A stretch of DNA of 64,000 nt from SIG424 sp045546695 (GTDB lineage Bacteria; Bacillota; Clostridia; UBA1212; UBA1255), in NCBI GenBank assembly GCA_045546695.1, contig JAZQDE010000015.1:55343-119342 (forward strand). The letters are read 5' to 3'. Of this stretch, positions 35,613 to 44,270 are shown piece by piece; the first letter of the stretch is position 1; each line of letters begins with the position of its first letter. The notes under the pieces are model-generated. The model worked only from the letters and a program-made list of their open reading frames with translations, was not told the DNA's origin and searched no databases. The position numbers and the translations under genes are program-made.

Positions 35613-36872
35613 TTAAATAAACTTCATTATACTGTTGGCATCCATGCCGGTCTCTTTCTGATATTCTTCAAAATCGCTGTAATCTTTTCCCGCAAAACGG
35701 TTAATGAGATTTCCCTGGATCTTTTCACAATCAAGATATATGTTGTGATCGATTTTCATCTGTGCTTCTGCTTCAGGTGAAATAATCGAGTAGATTGCAG
35801 CACCTACCGGGCACGCGCCGAAAATGTTGTTTCTTATCTTGAGGCTGCCTTGAGGTGTCTCTTCTGGGATTCTCCACAAAAAAATATGATGACCCATAGG
35901 TTGAGGCCATATCTCGGAATATCTCGGAAGTTCTTCACCAAGCATTGCAAAACCACAGCCTGCATTAAGACATATATTATTTACAAAATAAGAGCTGATT
36001 GGCATTTTATCTCTGTATTCAAATGCCGCCATGCCGTACGTATCAAAAATATTGTTACGGCAAATAAAGTTTCTCGTCGGGATTGTCTTTTCACCGGGTC
36101 CCTGGTGTGTTACACATGAGTCGTACACGTTCTTGAAGTAACAATTTTCGATGAGAATATCCTCGCCATATGTCCAGAATTCTACGCCGTTGCCGAAACG
36201 TATTTTAAGGTCTTTGTTCCATGCGCAGCCGCCGATATTCATAAATTCACAATTGCGGATTGTTACGTTTCTGCCTCTGCCGGCTATCGCATGTACGCCG
36301 CTGTTTCTGAAATGCAGTCCGTTGATTATTATGTTATCCTGATGTTTTGCAATTACTCTTTCGTGATATGCAACGCATTCGATATGGTCGTAATATTCAG
36401 CCGGATTTTTTTCTGAATACAGTAGTATTTCTCTGTTTTCATCGTTAAGTGCTTCGTATTTGTTATACGAGTTGTCCCAGAAATCGCCCTGCGCTGACAG
36501 GTCGCTTTTTTCCCAGCAAAGAGCCGCAGTGCAATCGTTTTCGTTGAAAACAAAATTGCCGACGTCGCCTTTTACGTATGCGAGGCATTTCCATATATTG
36601 CCACCCATATCCTGCCAGTCTTCCGGCTTGCTGGCATCAAAAGACATGCAGAAGACCGGCTTTTTTCCTTCTCCGTATGATGTGAAAGTAATCGGTAATT
36701 CATACGTTCCGGGCACTGTTCTTAACTGTTCTCTGTAAAAAGATCCACGTTTGAATTTAATTGTATCACCCGGTTGAAGGTTAACAATTTTGTAGTCTTT
36801 TATCGGCTTTTCCGGTGAAAAACCATCGTTTGCGTCATTTCCGTTTATATTGTCTATGTAATATACTGCCAT
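35613..36872 (-). CDS. Right-handed parallel beta-helix protein, no signal peptide
   Basis: A 419-residue protein starting YYIDNINGNDANDGFSPEKP, the typical opening of pectate-lyase-like and polysaccharide-degrading beta-helix proteins. Helical coils follow: NIIINGLHFRNSGVHAI, NVTIRNCEFMNIGG, DILIENCYFKNVYDSC, NFICRNNIFDTYG, SYFVNNICLNAGC and SLKIRNNIFGACP. There is no signal peptide, so it should stay in the cytoplasm unless exported otherwise. AAGGAGC lies 8 nt before the ATG. It follows two NlpC/P60-like genes by 15 nt in the same unit. It could be a polysaccharide lyase or a glycan-binding protein; the substrate cannot be told. Confidence 0.75.
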   Translation of the reverse strand: MAVYYIDNINGNDANDGFSPEKPIKDYKIVNLQPGDTIKFKRGSFYREQLRTVPGTYELPITFTSYGEGKKPVFCMSFDASKPEDWQDMGGNIWKCLAYVKGDVGNFVFNENDCTAALCWEKSDLSAQGDFWDNSYNKYEALNDENREILLYSEKNPAEYYDHIECVAYHERVIAKHQDNIIINGLHFRNSGVHAIAGRGRNVTIRNCEFMNIGGCAWNKDLKIRFGNGVEFWTYGEDILIENCYFKNVYDSCVTHQGPGEKTIPTRNFICRNNIFDTYGMAAFEYRDKMPISSYFVNNICLNAGCGFAMLGEELPRYSEIWPQPMGHHIFLWRIPEETPQGSLKIRNNIFGACPVGAAIYSIISPEAEAQMKIDHNIYLDCEKIQGNLINRFAGKDYSDFEEYQKETGMDANSIMKFI

Positions 36873-36887
36873 TTGTTTTTGCTCCTT

Positions 36888-37679
36888 TTAATAGTCTGCA
36901 GGTAATCGGTATGCAAATCTGAAAAGTTTTTCCGGACTGTATTCAAGTGGTTCGCATGAAGGCTGATTTGACTGAATTCTGTTTGTTGATCCTGCATCGT
37001 ATCTATAAGCCTGTTCATTGAACGTTGACGGGCCTGCGTATATAAATACGTGATCAGGATAATCAAGCCAGTGTCCTTGCAGATTAGGATAATGTTCTGC
37101 TGAATCTCCAACAAAAATTATATCTCCCGGCTTTAGTTTATTCTTGTCCGTTATTTTTGTAAAGCCATTGTCTATCAGGAAGTTTTCAAGATTCTCGCTG
37201 CCATATAATGGAAAACCGGTATGCTGTGGCTGGCCTTCCGTAAAGCCCATATCGTTAAGAACCCAACCTACATATCTGTCACAGGACACCAGTTTTTCTG
37301 TCTTGCCCCTGTCAAGTGCCGGATTCTTGCTGGCATTTCCGTACGTAAAGCCATTTGATGCCACGTAATCTGCAACTGATTTTGCAGCATAAAGCAGCTC
37401 AGACTGCCCAAGCGTATCATATGGATAGTATACAAGTTTGTCATTTGAGTCATAAATGACATATCCGTATTGACACAAATCTGCAAGAAATCCCACAGCT
37501 TCTTCTACTGTGTCAAAGTCTTCCCAAAGTCCGTTTTCAACTTCTTCGTTTTGTGGTGACCTGATGTGGTACGTTACGCCATCTTCTGACGGTGGAATTT
37601 TTTTACCTGTATCTTCTTTCTCACAAGCGCACGTGAAAAGAAGTACGATTAGTAATATAAAAATGCTTATTCTTTTCAT
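36888..37679 (-). CDS. NlpC/P60-like cysteine peptidase, putative lipoprotein
   Basis: A 263-residue protein with a signal peptide MKRISIFILLIVLLFTCAC. Cys17 could be a lipidation site, though the lipobox LFTC is not ideal. The mature part has SCDRYVGW with candidate nucleophile Cys133, LKPGDIIFVG (182-191) and PDHVFIYAG with candidate His210, the order found in NlpC/P60 amidases. A C-terminal YRYDAGS may supply the third polar residue. The ATG at 37679 is preferred to one 12 nt upstream because GGGGA precedes it. It is clearly paralogous to the adjacent 37691-38389 protein, which lacks the signal peptide. Substrate is unknown; peptidoglycan stem peptides would be expected for the family. Confidence 0.72.
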   Translation of the reverse strand: MKRISIFILLIVLLFTCACEKEDTGKKIPPSEDGVTYHIRSPQNEEVENGLWEDFDTVEEAVGFLADLCQYGYVIYDSNDKLVYYPYDTLGQSELLYAAKSVADYVASNGFTYGNASKNPALDRGKTEKLVSCDRYVGWVLNDMGFTEGQPQHTGFPLYGSENLENFLIDNGFTKITDKNKLKPGDIIFVGDSAEHYPNLQGHWLDYPDHVFIYAGPSTFNEQAYRYDAGSTNRIQSNQPSCEPLEYSPEKLFRFAYRLPADY

Positions 37680-37690
37680 TAGTATCCCCA

Positions 37691-38389
37691 TTATCTGTTA
37701 ATTATTTCTTCCGGTGCTCTGTATGCAAACCTGAATGCTTTGTTAGGATGTCCAATTATCTCTACCGATGGCTGGATTGACTGAATTCTTTTGTCTGATC
37801 CCGCATCATATCTGTAGAATTTATCTTCTTCTGCGTGTCCGGCGCATAAGAACGTATGGTCGGGATATGGTTTCCATTCTTCAGGAAGTGCCAGTCTTTC
37901 AGATGAACCAACGAATATTACATCGCCGCCGCGGATGTCTTTTTCATCATCAATTCTTGTAAAATTCATTGATATGAGGAAGTTTTCCAGGTTGTCGTTG
38001 CCATATAATGTAAAGCCATGTTTTCTTACGTGGTTGTACGAAAATCCTGTGTCAAATAGTGCCCATGCAACAAATCTGTCGCACGAAACAATTTTTTCTG
38101 TTGCGCCTCTGTCAATTGCGGGATTGATCTGTGCATGTCCGTATTTGTATCCCTTTGCATTTATATAATCTGCTACTTTTTTTGCATTATGAAGTATTTT
38201 TGATGCCATCAATGTGCCAAACGGAAGATAAACAGGTGTATCTTCAAGATTGTACACAACGTGACCAATCTGCGCTGTTTTGTTGCAATATTCTTTTGCT
38301 TCGTCAAGCGACAAGAAGTATTTTGAAGGATTGATATCCTCGTTGTACGCCGTTCTGATAGTATATGTAGTCTTTAGGTTGTTTTCCAT
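37691..38389 (-). CDS. NlpC/P60-like protein, cytoplasmic paralog
   Basis: A 232-residue protein sharing the architecture of its downstream neighbour: a lead domain (SLDEAKEYCNKTAQIGHVVYN), DRGATEKIVSCDRFVAWA with Cys103, GGDVIFVGSS (154-163), PDHTFLCAG with His178, then FYRYDAGSDKRIQSIQPS and FRFAYRAP. There is no signal peptide or TM segment. GGGGG lies about 8 nt before the ATG. It is the first gene of a three-gene unit with the lipoprotein paralog and the beta-helix protein. It may be an intracellular amidase or hydrolase; an immunity or regulatory role cannot be excluded. Confidence 0.72.
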   Translation of the reverse strand: MENNLKTTYTIRTAYNEDINPSKYFLSLDEAKEYCNKTAQIGHVVYNLEDTPVYLPFGTLMASKILHNAKKVADYINAKGYKYGHAQINPAIDRGATEKIVSCDRFVAWALFDTGFSYNHVRKHGFTLYGNDNLENFLISMNFTRIDDEKDIRGGDVIFVGSSERLALPEEWKPYPDHTFLCAGHAEEDKFYRYDAGSDKRIQSIQPSVEIIGHPNKAFRFAYRAPEEIINR

Positions 38390-38423
38390 ATAACGTCCCC
38401 CTTTTTATTGTTGATGCAATAAT

Positions 38424-38451
38424 ATCATAATGTGTAAGAAAATAGCAACAA
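38424..38451 (-). promoter_or_regulatory. Possible promoter for the NlpC/P60-like pair
   Basis: TATGAT (38424-38429) with TTGTTG (38446-38451) 16 bp upstream on the minus strand. The -35 overlaps the T-rich tail of the groEL terminator, so the assignment is tentative. Confidence 0.4.
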
Positions 38452-38484
38452 CAAAACCGGCCTGTGACAAAAATCACAGACCGG
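38447..38484 (-). terminator. Terminator of groES-groEL
   Basis: An 11-bp stem with one G-T pair (38474-38484 with 38457-38467) and a 6-nt loop, followed on the minus strand by TTTTGTTGTT. Confidence 0.8.
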
Positions 38485-38509
38485 CCCTGAACACTATTTA
38501 TATATTTTA

Positions 38510-40129
38510 TTAGTACATGCCGCCCATGCCACCTGCGGGAGCTGCCGGCTCCGGCTCAGGAATGTCAGCTACAACGGCTTCTGTAGTAAGAAGTGTAGAT
38601 GCAACAGATGCAGCATTCTGGAGTGCACTGCGTGATACCTTTGCAGGGTCAACAATACCACAAGCAATCATATCAACGAGCTTTTCGCTGAGAACGTCAT
38701 AACCCATGCCCGGCTTTGCACCTTTAACTTTGTCTACAACTACAGCACCCTCAAGGCCTGCGTTGATAGCAATCTGCTTAACGGGTTCTTCTAAAGCTTT
38801 GAGAACGATCTGAACACCTGTCTTCTCATCGCCTGATGTTGTCTTAAGAAGCTTTGCAACTTTAGCAATAGCATTGATATATACTGTGCCGCCACCGGGA
38901 ACGATACCCTCTTCAACTGCAGCTTTTGTAGCAGCAAGAGCGTCCTCGATACGGAGCTTCTTTTCTTTCATTTCTGTCTCTGTTGCAGCACCAACCTGGA
39001 TAACTGCTACGCCACCTGAGAGCTTAGCAAGGCGTTCCTGGAGCTTTTCACGGTCAAACTCAGATGTAGTCTCTTCAATCTGCATTTTGATTGACTGAAC
39101 TCTCTTGGCAATCTCTGTGCTGTCGCCTGCACCATCAACAATGATTGTGTTTTCTTTACCAACCTTAACCTGTCTTGCACGGCCGAGCATATCAATTGTA
39201 GCTTCTTTGAGGTCGTATCCGAGCTCTTCTGTAATAACTTCGCCACCTGTAAGAATAGCGATGTCACGGAGCATATCTTTTCTTCTGTCGCCGAAGCCCG
39301 GAGCTTTAACAGCAACACATGTGAATGTACCTCTGAGTTTGTTTACTACCAATGTAGCAAGAGCTTCGCCGTCAACGTCTTCAGCGATAATGAGAAGCTT
39401 TTTACCCTGCTGAACAATCTGCTCAAGAACCGGAAGAATTTCCTGGATATTGGAAATCTTTTTGTCAGTGATAAGGATATATGGATCGTCTAAAATAGCT
39501 TCCATCTTGTCTGTATCAGTAGCCATGTAAGCAGATACGTAACCTCTGTCAAACTGCATACCTTCAACAACTTCAAGATATGTGCCCATTGTCTTTGACT
39601 CTTCAACAGTGATAACACCGTCGCTTGTTACTTTTTCCATTGCCTCAGCAACGAGAGCGCCTACATTTTCATCGTTTGCTGATACTGCAGCAACACGGGC
39701 GATATCTTCTTTACCTCTGATCTTCTGGCTGTCTTCTTTGATGCTGTCAACTGTAGCACTTACAGCAAGAGCGATACCTTTTTTGAGGATCATCGGGTTT
39801 GCACCTGCAGCGATGTTCTTAAGACCTTCTCTGACAATTGCCTGTGTGAGCAACGTAGCAGTTGTAGTACCGTCACCGGCAACGTCATTTGTCTTTGTAG
39901 CAACTTCTTTAACGAGCTGAGCGCCCATATTTTCGAATCTGTCTTCAAACTCAATCTCTTTAGCGATTGTAACACCGTCGTTTGTAATGAGCGGAGCGCC
40001 GAACTTCTTATCAAGAACAACGTTGCGGCCCTTAGGTCCTAATGTAATCTTAACTGTATCCGCAAGCTTATCAACACCGCTTACGAGTGACTTTCTTGAA
40101 TCTTCGCTGAATTTAATTTCTTTAGCCAT
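38510..40129 (-). CDS. groEL: Chaperonin GroEL (Hsp60)
   Basis: A 539-residue chaperonin with TLGPKGRNVVLDKKFG (32-47), VAGDGTTTATLL around 83-94 with the ATP-binding Asp and Thr residues, the signature AAVEEGIVPGGG near 405, and the flexible tail ending in GGMGGMY. It folds proteins with GroES. AAGGAG precedes the ATG by 11 nt. It follows groES by 25 nt under the CIRCE-controlled promoter. Confidence 0.98.
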   Translation of the reverse strand: MAKEIKFSEDSRKSLVSGVDKLADTVKITLGPKGRNVVLDKKFGAPLITNDGVTIAKEIEFEDRFENMGAQLVKEVATKTNDVAGDGTTTATLLTQAIVREGLKNIAAGANPMILKKGIALAVSATVDSIKEDSQKIRGKEDIARVAAVSANDENVGALVAEAMEKVTSDGVITVEESKTMGTYLEVVEGMQFDRGYVSAYMATDTDKMEAILDDPYILITDKKISNIQEILPVLEQIVQQGKKLLIIAEDVDGEALATLVVNKLRGTFTCVAVKAPGFGDRRKDMLRDIAILTGGEVITEELGYDLKEATIDMLGRARQVKVGKENTIIVDGAGDSTEIAKRVQSIKMQIEETTSEFDREKLQERLAKLSGGVAVIQVGAATETEMKEKKLRIEDALAATKAAVEEGIVPGGGTVYINAIAKVAKLLKTTSGDEKTGVQIVLKALEEPVKQIAINAGLEGAVVVDKVKGAKPGMGYDVLSEKLVDMIACGIVDPAKVSRSALQNAASVASTLLTTEAVVADIPEPEPAAPAGGMGGMY

Positions 40130-40154
40130 AAAACAATAATCTCCTTAATACGAA

Positions 40155-40439
40155 TTATTCAACAATAGCGAGAATGTCGCCCTGTTTAAGAATAGTATAT
40201 TCAATACCATCAAATTTAACTTCTGTGCCGGCATATTTGCTCATAAGAACTTTATCTCCGACTTTAACTTCCATAGGTACCAATTTGCCATCAACAACAG
40301 CGCCGGGGCCGATAGCAACAACCTGAGCAAGCTGCGGCTTTTCCTTGGCAGCGCCTGTTAAAATAATACCACTCTTGGTAGTCTCTTCCATCTCAACCAT
40401 CTTGATAACAACTCTGTCTCCCAGTGGTTTAATATTCAT
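40155..40439 (-). CDS. groES: Co-chaperonin GroES (Hsp10)
   Basis: A 94-residue protein starting MNIKPLGDRVVIKMVEMEE, with the mobile loop EETTKSGIILTGAAKEKPQ (18-36) and GDKVLMSKYAGTEVKFDG near the roof. It caps GroEL. GGAGG lies 8 nt before the ATG. First gene of the groESL operon; the CIRCE element lies about 50-75 nt upstream of the start. Confidence 0.98.
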   Translation of the reverse strand: MNIKPLGDRVVIKMVEMEETTKSGIILTGAAKEKPQLAQVVAIGPGAVVDGKLVPMEVKVGDKVLMSKYAGTEVKFDGIEYTILKQGDILAIVE

Positions 40440-40488
40440 AAATGAATCCTCCTTAATATAATAAAAAATTGTTTTCTATTTCAGATTA

Positions 40489-40515
40489 TTAGCACTCAAC
40501 ACCGCCGAGTGCTAA
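40489..40515. promoter_or_regulatory. CIRCE operator (HrcA site)
   Basis: A perfect TTAGCACTC-N9-GAGTGCTAA inverted repeat, the consensus HrcA operator. It begins about 9 nt downstream of the predicted -10, inside the early transcript of groESL. An extra half-site TTAGCACTT (40527-40535) overlaps the -10. Confidence 0.97.
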
Positions 40516-40523
40516 CAGGTCAT

Positions 40524-40551
40524 ATATTAGCACTTTTGTTTTATTAAACAA
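40524..40551 (-). promoter_or_regulatory. Predicted groESL promoter
   Basis: TTGTTT (40546-40551) and TAATAT (40524-40529) are separated by 16 bp on the minus strand, directly upstream of CIRCE. Confidence 0.65.
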
Positions 40552-40563
40552 CAGCCTTAATCT

Positions 40564-40591
40564 GTGAAAAAACGGCAAATACCTGTGAAAA
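40564..40591 (+). repeat. Two GTGAAAA words 21 bp apart upstream of groESL
   Basis: GTGAAAA occurs at 40564-40570 and again at 40585-40591 in the gap between the hisIE stop and the groESL promoter. The 21-bp spacing is about two helical turns. The word is over-represented throughout the window. Confidence 0.6.
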
Positions 40592-40595
40592 GCTC

Positions 40596-41288
40596 TTATT
40601 TACTCTCGTTTGCTTCTCTTTCCCTAAATTTGCTCAATTTTGGTGACTTCATACCCTGTCTGCTGATAAGTTCGTCAAACACTTCGTCCCACTCAACACC
40701 CTGATTTACCATAAGCACCATCAGGTGGTAGAGAAAATCTGATATCTCACACGCGAGCTCGTGACCGTTATTATTCTTTGCTGCGATAATAATCTCGGCA
40801 GACTCCTCGCCTACCTTTTTACAGATTTTGTCAACACCCTTTTCAAACAGGTAGTTTGTATATGAATCCGGCTTCGGGTTGATTCTTCTGTCAACAAGCA
40901 CGTCGTAGTCATGCTTCAGAATAACTTCTTTATGAGCAGCATCAATAACATTTTCTTCCTCTTCAAGAGAAGCACCCACACGGTAAAAACACGTATTTTC
41001 ACCTGTATGGCATGCAGGACCTGCCGGATGAACGAGCGCAAGAAGTGTATCTGCATCGCAATCATATTTTATGCTGACAACATTCATAAGATTACCGCTT
41101 GTCTCGCCTTTTTTCCACAGCTTCTGTCTGCTTCTGCTGTAAAAAACACAACAACCGCACTCAAGAGTCATTTTGAGTGATTCTTCGTTCATATATGCCA
41201 TCATAAGAACTTCTTTTGTTGTATCGTCCTGGACTATGCATGGCACAAGCCCTTTATCATCAAATATTATTTCATCAATAAATGCCAT
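40596..41288 (-). CDS. hisIE: Bifunctional phosphoribosyl-AMP cyclohydrolase/phosphoribosyl-ATP pyrophosphatase
   Basis: A 230-residue fusion usual in bacteria. The HisI domain (about 1-105) has YSRSRQKLWKKGETSGN (50-66) and the metal sites DCDADT and GPACHTGENTCF. The HisE domain (about 120-215) has YTNYLFEKGVDKICKKVGEE and the EESAEIIIAAKN metal helix. It carries out the second and third steps of histidine biosynthesis. AAGGAGG lies 7 nt before the ATG. It follows hisB by only 14 nt, where hisH, hisA and hisF would usually stand. Confidence 0.96.
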   Translation of the reverse strand: MAFIDEIIFDDKGLVPCIVQDDTTKEVLMMAYMNEESLKMTLECGCCVFYSRSRQKLWKKGETSGNLMNVVSIKYDCDADTLLALVHPAGPACHTGENTCFYRVGASLEEEENVIDAAHKEVILKHDYDVLVDRRINPKPDSYTNYLFEKGVDKICKKVGEESAEIIIAAKNNNGHELACEISDFLYHLMVLMVNQGVEWDEVFDELISRQGMKSPKLSKFREREANESK

Positions 41289-41302
41289 AATTTACCTCCT
41301 TG

Positions 41303-41902
41303 TCACAGACAACCTTTAGTAGACATAACGCCTTTTATTGTCGGGTCAATCGTCGAAGCTTCTTTAAGCGCACGTGCAAATGCCTTGAAAATACTCTCTA
41401 TTATATGATGCGAGTTCTTTCCGTAATGCACATTTATATGCAGATTCATACCTGCCTGGAAACAAACTGCCCTGAAAAAATCTTCCGTTACTTCTGTGTC
41501 ATAGCCACCTATCTGCTCACATGCGATATCAGCGTTGAAAACAAGAAACGGTCTTCCGCTGATGTCGATTGTGATAGAAGTAAGCACCTCGTCCATCGGG
41601 ATTGTCACGCTTGCATATCTCTTTATGCCTTTTTTGTCACCAAGAGCTTCTTTGATCATATTTCCAAGCACAATACCGATATCTTCAACTGTATGGTGGC
41701 AATCAACTTCAAGGTCGCCATTGCAAACAAGGTCAAGATTAAAGCCGCCGTGTTTTTCAAAAAGAACGAGCATGTGATTCATAAAGCCGATACCGGTGTC
41801 GATGTTTCCGGGCACCTCTTTGTCAGTCATATAACCGTCAAGAACAAAACTTCCCTGAATCTTTGTCTCATTTGTGTTGCGTGTGATTTCGCTTTTTCTC
41901 AT
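41303..41902 (-). CDS. hisB: Imidazoleglycerol-phosphate dehydratase
   Basis: A 199-residue HisB with the paired manganese motifs GFMNHMLVLFEKHGG and DCHHTVEDIGIVLG, later IDISGRPF and the C-terminal NSHHIIESIFKAFARAL. It lacks the HAD phosphatase domain of the enterobacterial bifunctional form, so a separate histidinol-phosphatase must exist. ATGA overlap with hisC; AAGGAG 8 nt upstream. Confidence 0.97.
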   Translation of the reverse strand: MRKSEITRNTNETKIQGSFVLDGYMTDKEVPGNIDTGIGFMNHMLVLFEKHGGFNLDLVCNGDLEVDCHHTVEDIGIVLGNMIKEALGDKKGIKRYASVTIPMDEVLTSITIDISGRPFLVFNADIACEQIGGYDTEVTEDFFRAVCFQAGMNLHINVHYGKNSHHIIESIFKAFARALKEASTIDPTIKGVMSTKGCL

Positions 41903-42984
41903 AATCCGAACTCCTTATTCAGTGCTTCTACAATTCTGTCATTCTGGGCTCTGTCGCCAATTGTTATACGAAGATATTCGCTGATTCTCGGCTTGTTGAA
42001 ATATCTTACTATTACACCTTGTCTGCGAAGGCCTTCGTATAGTTCTTTTGCAGGATAACCGGGATGCGTTGTGAAAATAAAGTTGGCAGATGATGGCAAT
42101 GTTTCAAAGCCCATTTTTGCAAGTTTTTCACAGAGAATCGTGCGGTCTTCGATTATCTTGTCTGTAATTATATCGTAATATTCCCAATTATCAATAGCAG
42201 CGGCGCCTGCTGCCTGTGCAAGGCGGTCCATTGTATATGAATTAAACGAATTTTTGATTACGTTCAGCCCTTCAATCAGCGATTTGTGACCGTATGCATA
42301 GCCGATTCTCATTCCGGCAAGCGACCTTGACTTAGACAATGTCGTTACGATAAGCAGGTTGTTATACTCACTAAGAAGCTCTGCGCACGACTCGCCGCCA
42401 AAATCAATATACGCCTCGTCAATGATAACAACATCCTTGTTATGGGAGTCAAGTATCCTTTTTATGGAAGCTATATCAAGAAAAATTCCTGTCGGCGCGT
42501 TAGGATTCGTAATGATAACGCCGCCCTTTGCCTCCGCAAAGCTGTCTACGTCAATTGTAAAGTCATCTTTAAGCGGATGAATCACGTAAGGAATATCAAA
42601 CAAATCACAATAAACAGTATAAAAACTATATGTGATATCGTTCATATTAAGCGGTCTTTCCTGTCCGTAAAAAGCCCTCAGCGCAAATGCAAGTACCTCG
42701 TCTGAACCATTTCCGATGAAAAAATTCGACGAATCAAGCTTTGCCGCCGGATGTTTTGCCTGGTAAAAACGCACAAGCGAATCTACCATGCATGATGTAT
42801 TGCAATCAGGATAAAGGCGCAAATCTTCATTCGCAGCTTCTTTTATAGCGTCAAAAACAGCGGGCGCCGGCGGATATGGATTTTCATTCGTATTGAGCTT
42901 TACAAGATTGGTAATATTCTTGGGCTGCTCCCCCGGCACGTATGGTGTTATTGAGTTTGCAAGAGCTGACCATAAGTCGTTCAT
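41899..42984 (-). CDS. hisC: Histidinol-phosphate aminotransferase
   Basis: A 361-residue class I/II PLP aminotransferase. It has LNTNENPYPPAPAV near 30-42, NGSDEVLAFALRAF, NPNAPTG near 160, IDEAYIDFGGE, and the PLP lysine in TLSKSRSLAGMRIGYAYG near 215-230. Histidinol phosphate is the substrate inferred from context; the family also acts on aromatic amino acids. It overlaps hisD and hisB by ATGA junctions. Confidence 0.95.
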   Translation of the reverse strand: MNDLWSALANSITPYVPGEQPKNITNLVKLNTNENPYPPAPAVFDAIKEAANEDLRLYPDCNTSCMVDSLVRFYQAKHPAAKLDSSNFFIGNGSDEVLAFALRAFYGQERPLNMNDITYSFYTVYCDLFDIPYVIHPLKDDFTIDVDSFAEAKGGVIITNPNAPTGIFLDIASIKRILDSHNKDVVIIDEAYIDFGGESCAELLSEYNNLLIVTTLSKSRSLAGMRIGYAYGHKSLIEGLNVIKNSFNSYTMDRLAQAAGAAAIDNWEYYDIITDKIIEDRTILCEKLAKMGFETLPSSANFIFTTHPGYPAKELYEGLRRQGVIVRYFNKPRISEYLRITIGDRAQNDRIVEALNKEFGL

Positions 42985-44270
42985 AATCTCACCTCAACAG
43001 ATTTTGCGTGTGCTTCAAGCCCTTCGCAATTTGCAAATTCCATTACTGAATCTGCGTCTTTAAGGAAATCTTCCTTTGTATATGAAATAATACTTGTTCT
43101 TTTTATAAAGTCCCATACGCCGAGTGGTGATGAAAAACGTGCGGTGCTGAGTGTCGGAAGCACGTGATTTGTACCGCAATAATAATCTCCCATCGGCTCA
43201 GGCGACCAGTTTCCACAGAAAATCGCACCTGCATTACGTACGTGAGGAATCAAAGCTTTCGGATCATCAATGCATAATTCAAGATGCTCCGGCGCGATAA
43301 TATTTGCAATATCGGCACCTTGCATAAGATCTCTTACGACAATCATCATACCATTATTTTCAATTGAAGCACGGGCAGCTTCGGGCTCTTTTAATGCCGA
43401 CAACTGCTTTTCTAAAGCCTCTCCGACACGCGCTACCAATGAAACGTCATCCGTTATCAATACGCTTGCCGCATTCGGGTCGTGTTCTGCCTGCGACAGC
43501 ATGTCCGCCGCAACAAAATCAGGATTCGCGCTCTTGTCTGCGATGATAAGAATCTCGCTCGGGCCTGCGATCATATCAATGCCGCATTTACCGAAAACCA
43601 TAGATTTAGCCTTGGCAACATATGCGTTGCCGGGGCCAGTAATCTTATCAACTTTAGCAATAGTCTTAGTGCCGTATGCCATTGCAGCGACAGCCTGCGC
43701 ACCGCCGACTTTATATATCTTATTAACACCTGCGATTTTTGCGGCTACCAGAATATAGTCGCTGACTTTACCGTTTCTGTCAGGCGGAGTGCACATTATA
43801 ATCTCTTTGACACCGGCAACCTTTGCAGGTATTACGTTCATTAAAACAGATGATGGCAGTGGTTTTCTTCCTGCCGGCACGTACACACCGACTCTCTCAA
43901 TCGGAGTCACTCTTATGCCGAATTCAGATCCATTTTCACTTTTAATGCTCCATGACTTTTCTTTTTCTTTGCGGTGAAAAGCCTTGATATTATCTTTTGC
44001 AGCTTTTACTATTTCAATATATTCAGGAGAAACACGTGAAAAAGCCTCTTTAATCTCTGCCGGAGTAACCTTTAGTTTGAATTTACTGCATTCAACGTGG
44101 TCAAAGCGCTTTGCATACTCAACCAGAGCCTTGTCACCATTTTTGATGACATTATCAATTATATCTGAAACAACTTGTGTTATCTGTGTGTTTGTTGTGT
44201 TATTGCGGCTTTCCAGACGTTCTGCAACTGATGAATAATCGCCTGTATCTGCCAGATTCATTATGTTCAT
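42981..44270 (-). CDS. hisD: Histidinol dehydrogenase
   Basis: A 429-residue enzyme with the HisD blocks ERVGVYVPAGRKPLPSSVLMN, GNAYVAKAKSMVFG, IDMIAGPSEILIIAD, DMLSQAEHDPNA, and PEHLELC plus TNHVLPT carrying zinc and catalytic His residues. It catalyses the two-step NAD-dependent oxidation of histidinol to histidine. The ATG overlaps the hisZ-hisG stop (ATGA); no strong ribosome binding site is seen, so it is coupled. Confidence 0.97.
   Translation of the reverse strand: MNIMNLADTGDYSSVAERLESRNNTTNTQITQVVSDIIDNVIKNGDKALVEYAKRFDHVECSKFKLKVTPAEIKEAFSRVSPEYIEIVKAAKDNIKAFHRKEKEKSWSIKSENGSEFGIRVTPIERVGVYVPAGRKPLPSSVLMNVIPAKVAGVKEIIMCTPPDRNGKVSDYILVAAKIAGVNKIYKVGGAQAVAAMAYGTKTIAKVDKITGPGNAYVAKAKSMVFGKCGIDMIAGPSEILIIADKSANPDFVAADMLSQAEHDPNAASVLITDDVSLVARVGEALEKQLSALKEPEAARASIENNGMMIVVRDLMQGADIANIIAPEHLELCIDDPKALIPHVRNAGAIFCGNWSPEPMGDYYCGTNHVLPTLSTARFSSPLGVWDFIKRTSIISYTKEDFLKDADSVMEFANCEGLEAHAKSVEVRL

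Noticed and set aside
37691..38389. Toxin-immunity pair for the two NlpC/P60-like proteins
   Set aside because: Both proteins retain similar Cys and His motifs and no immunity-type or secretion-type partner is seen; duplication of an enzyme is simpler.
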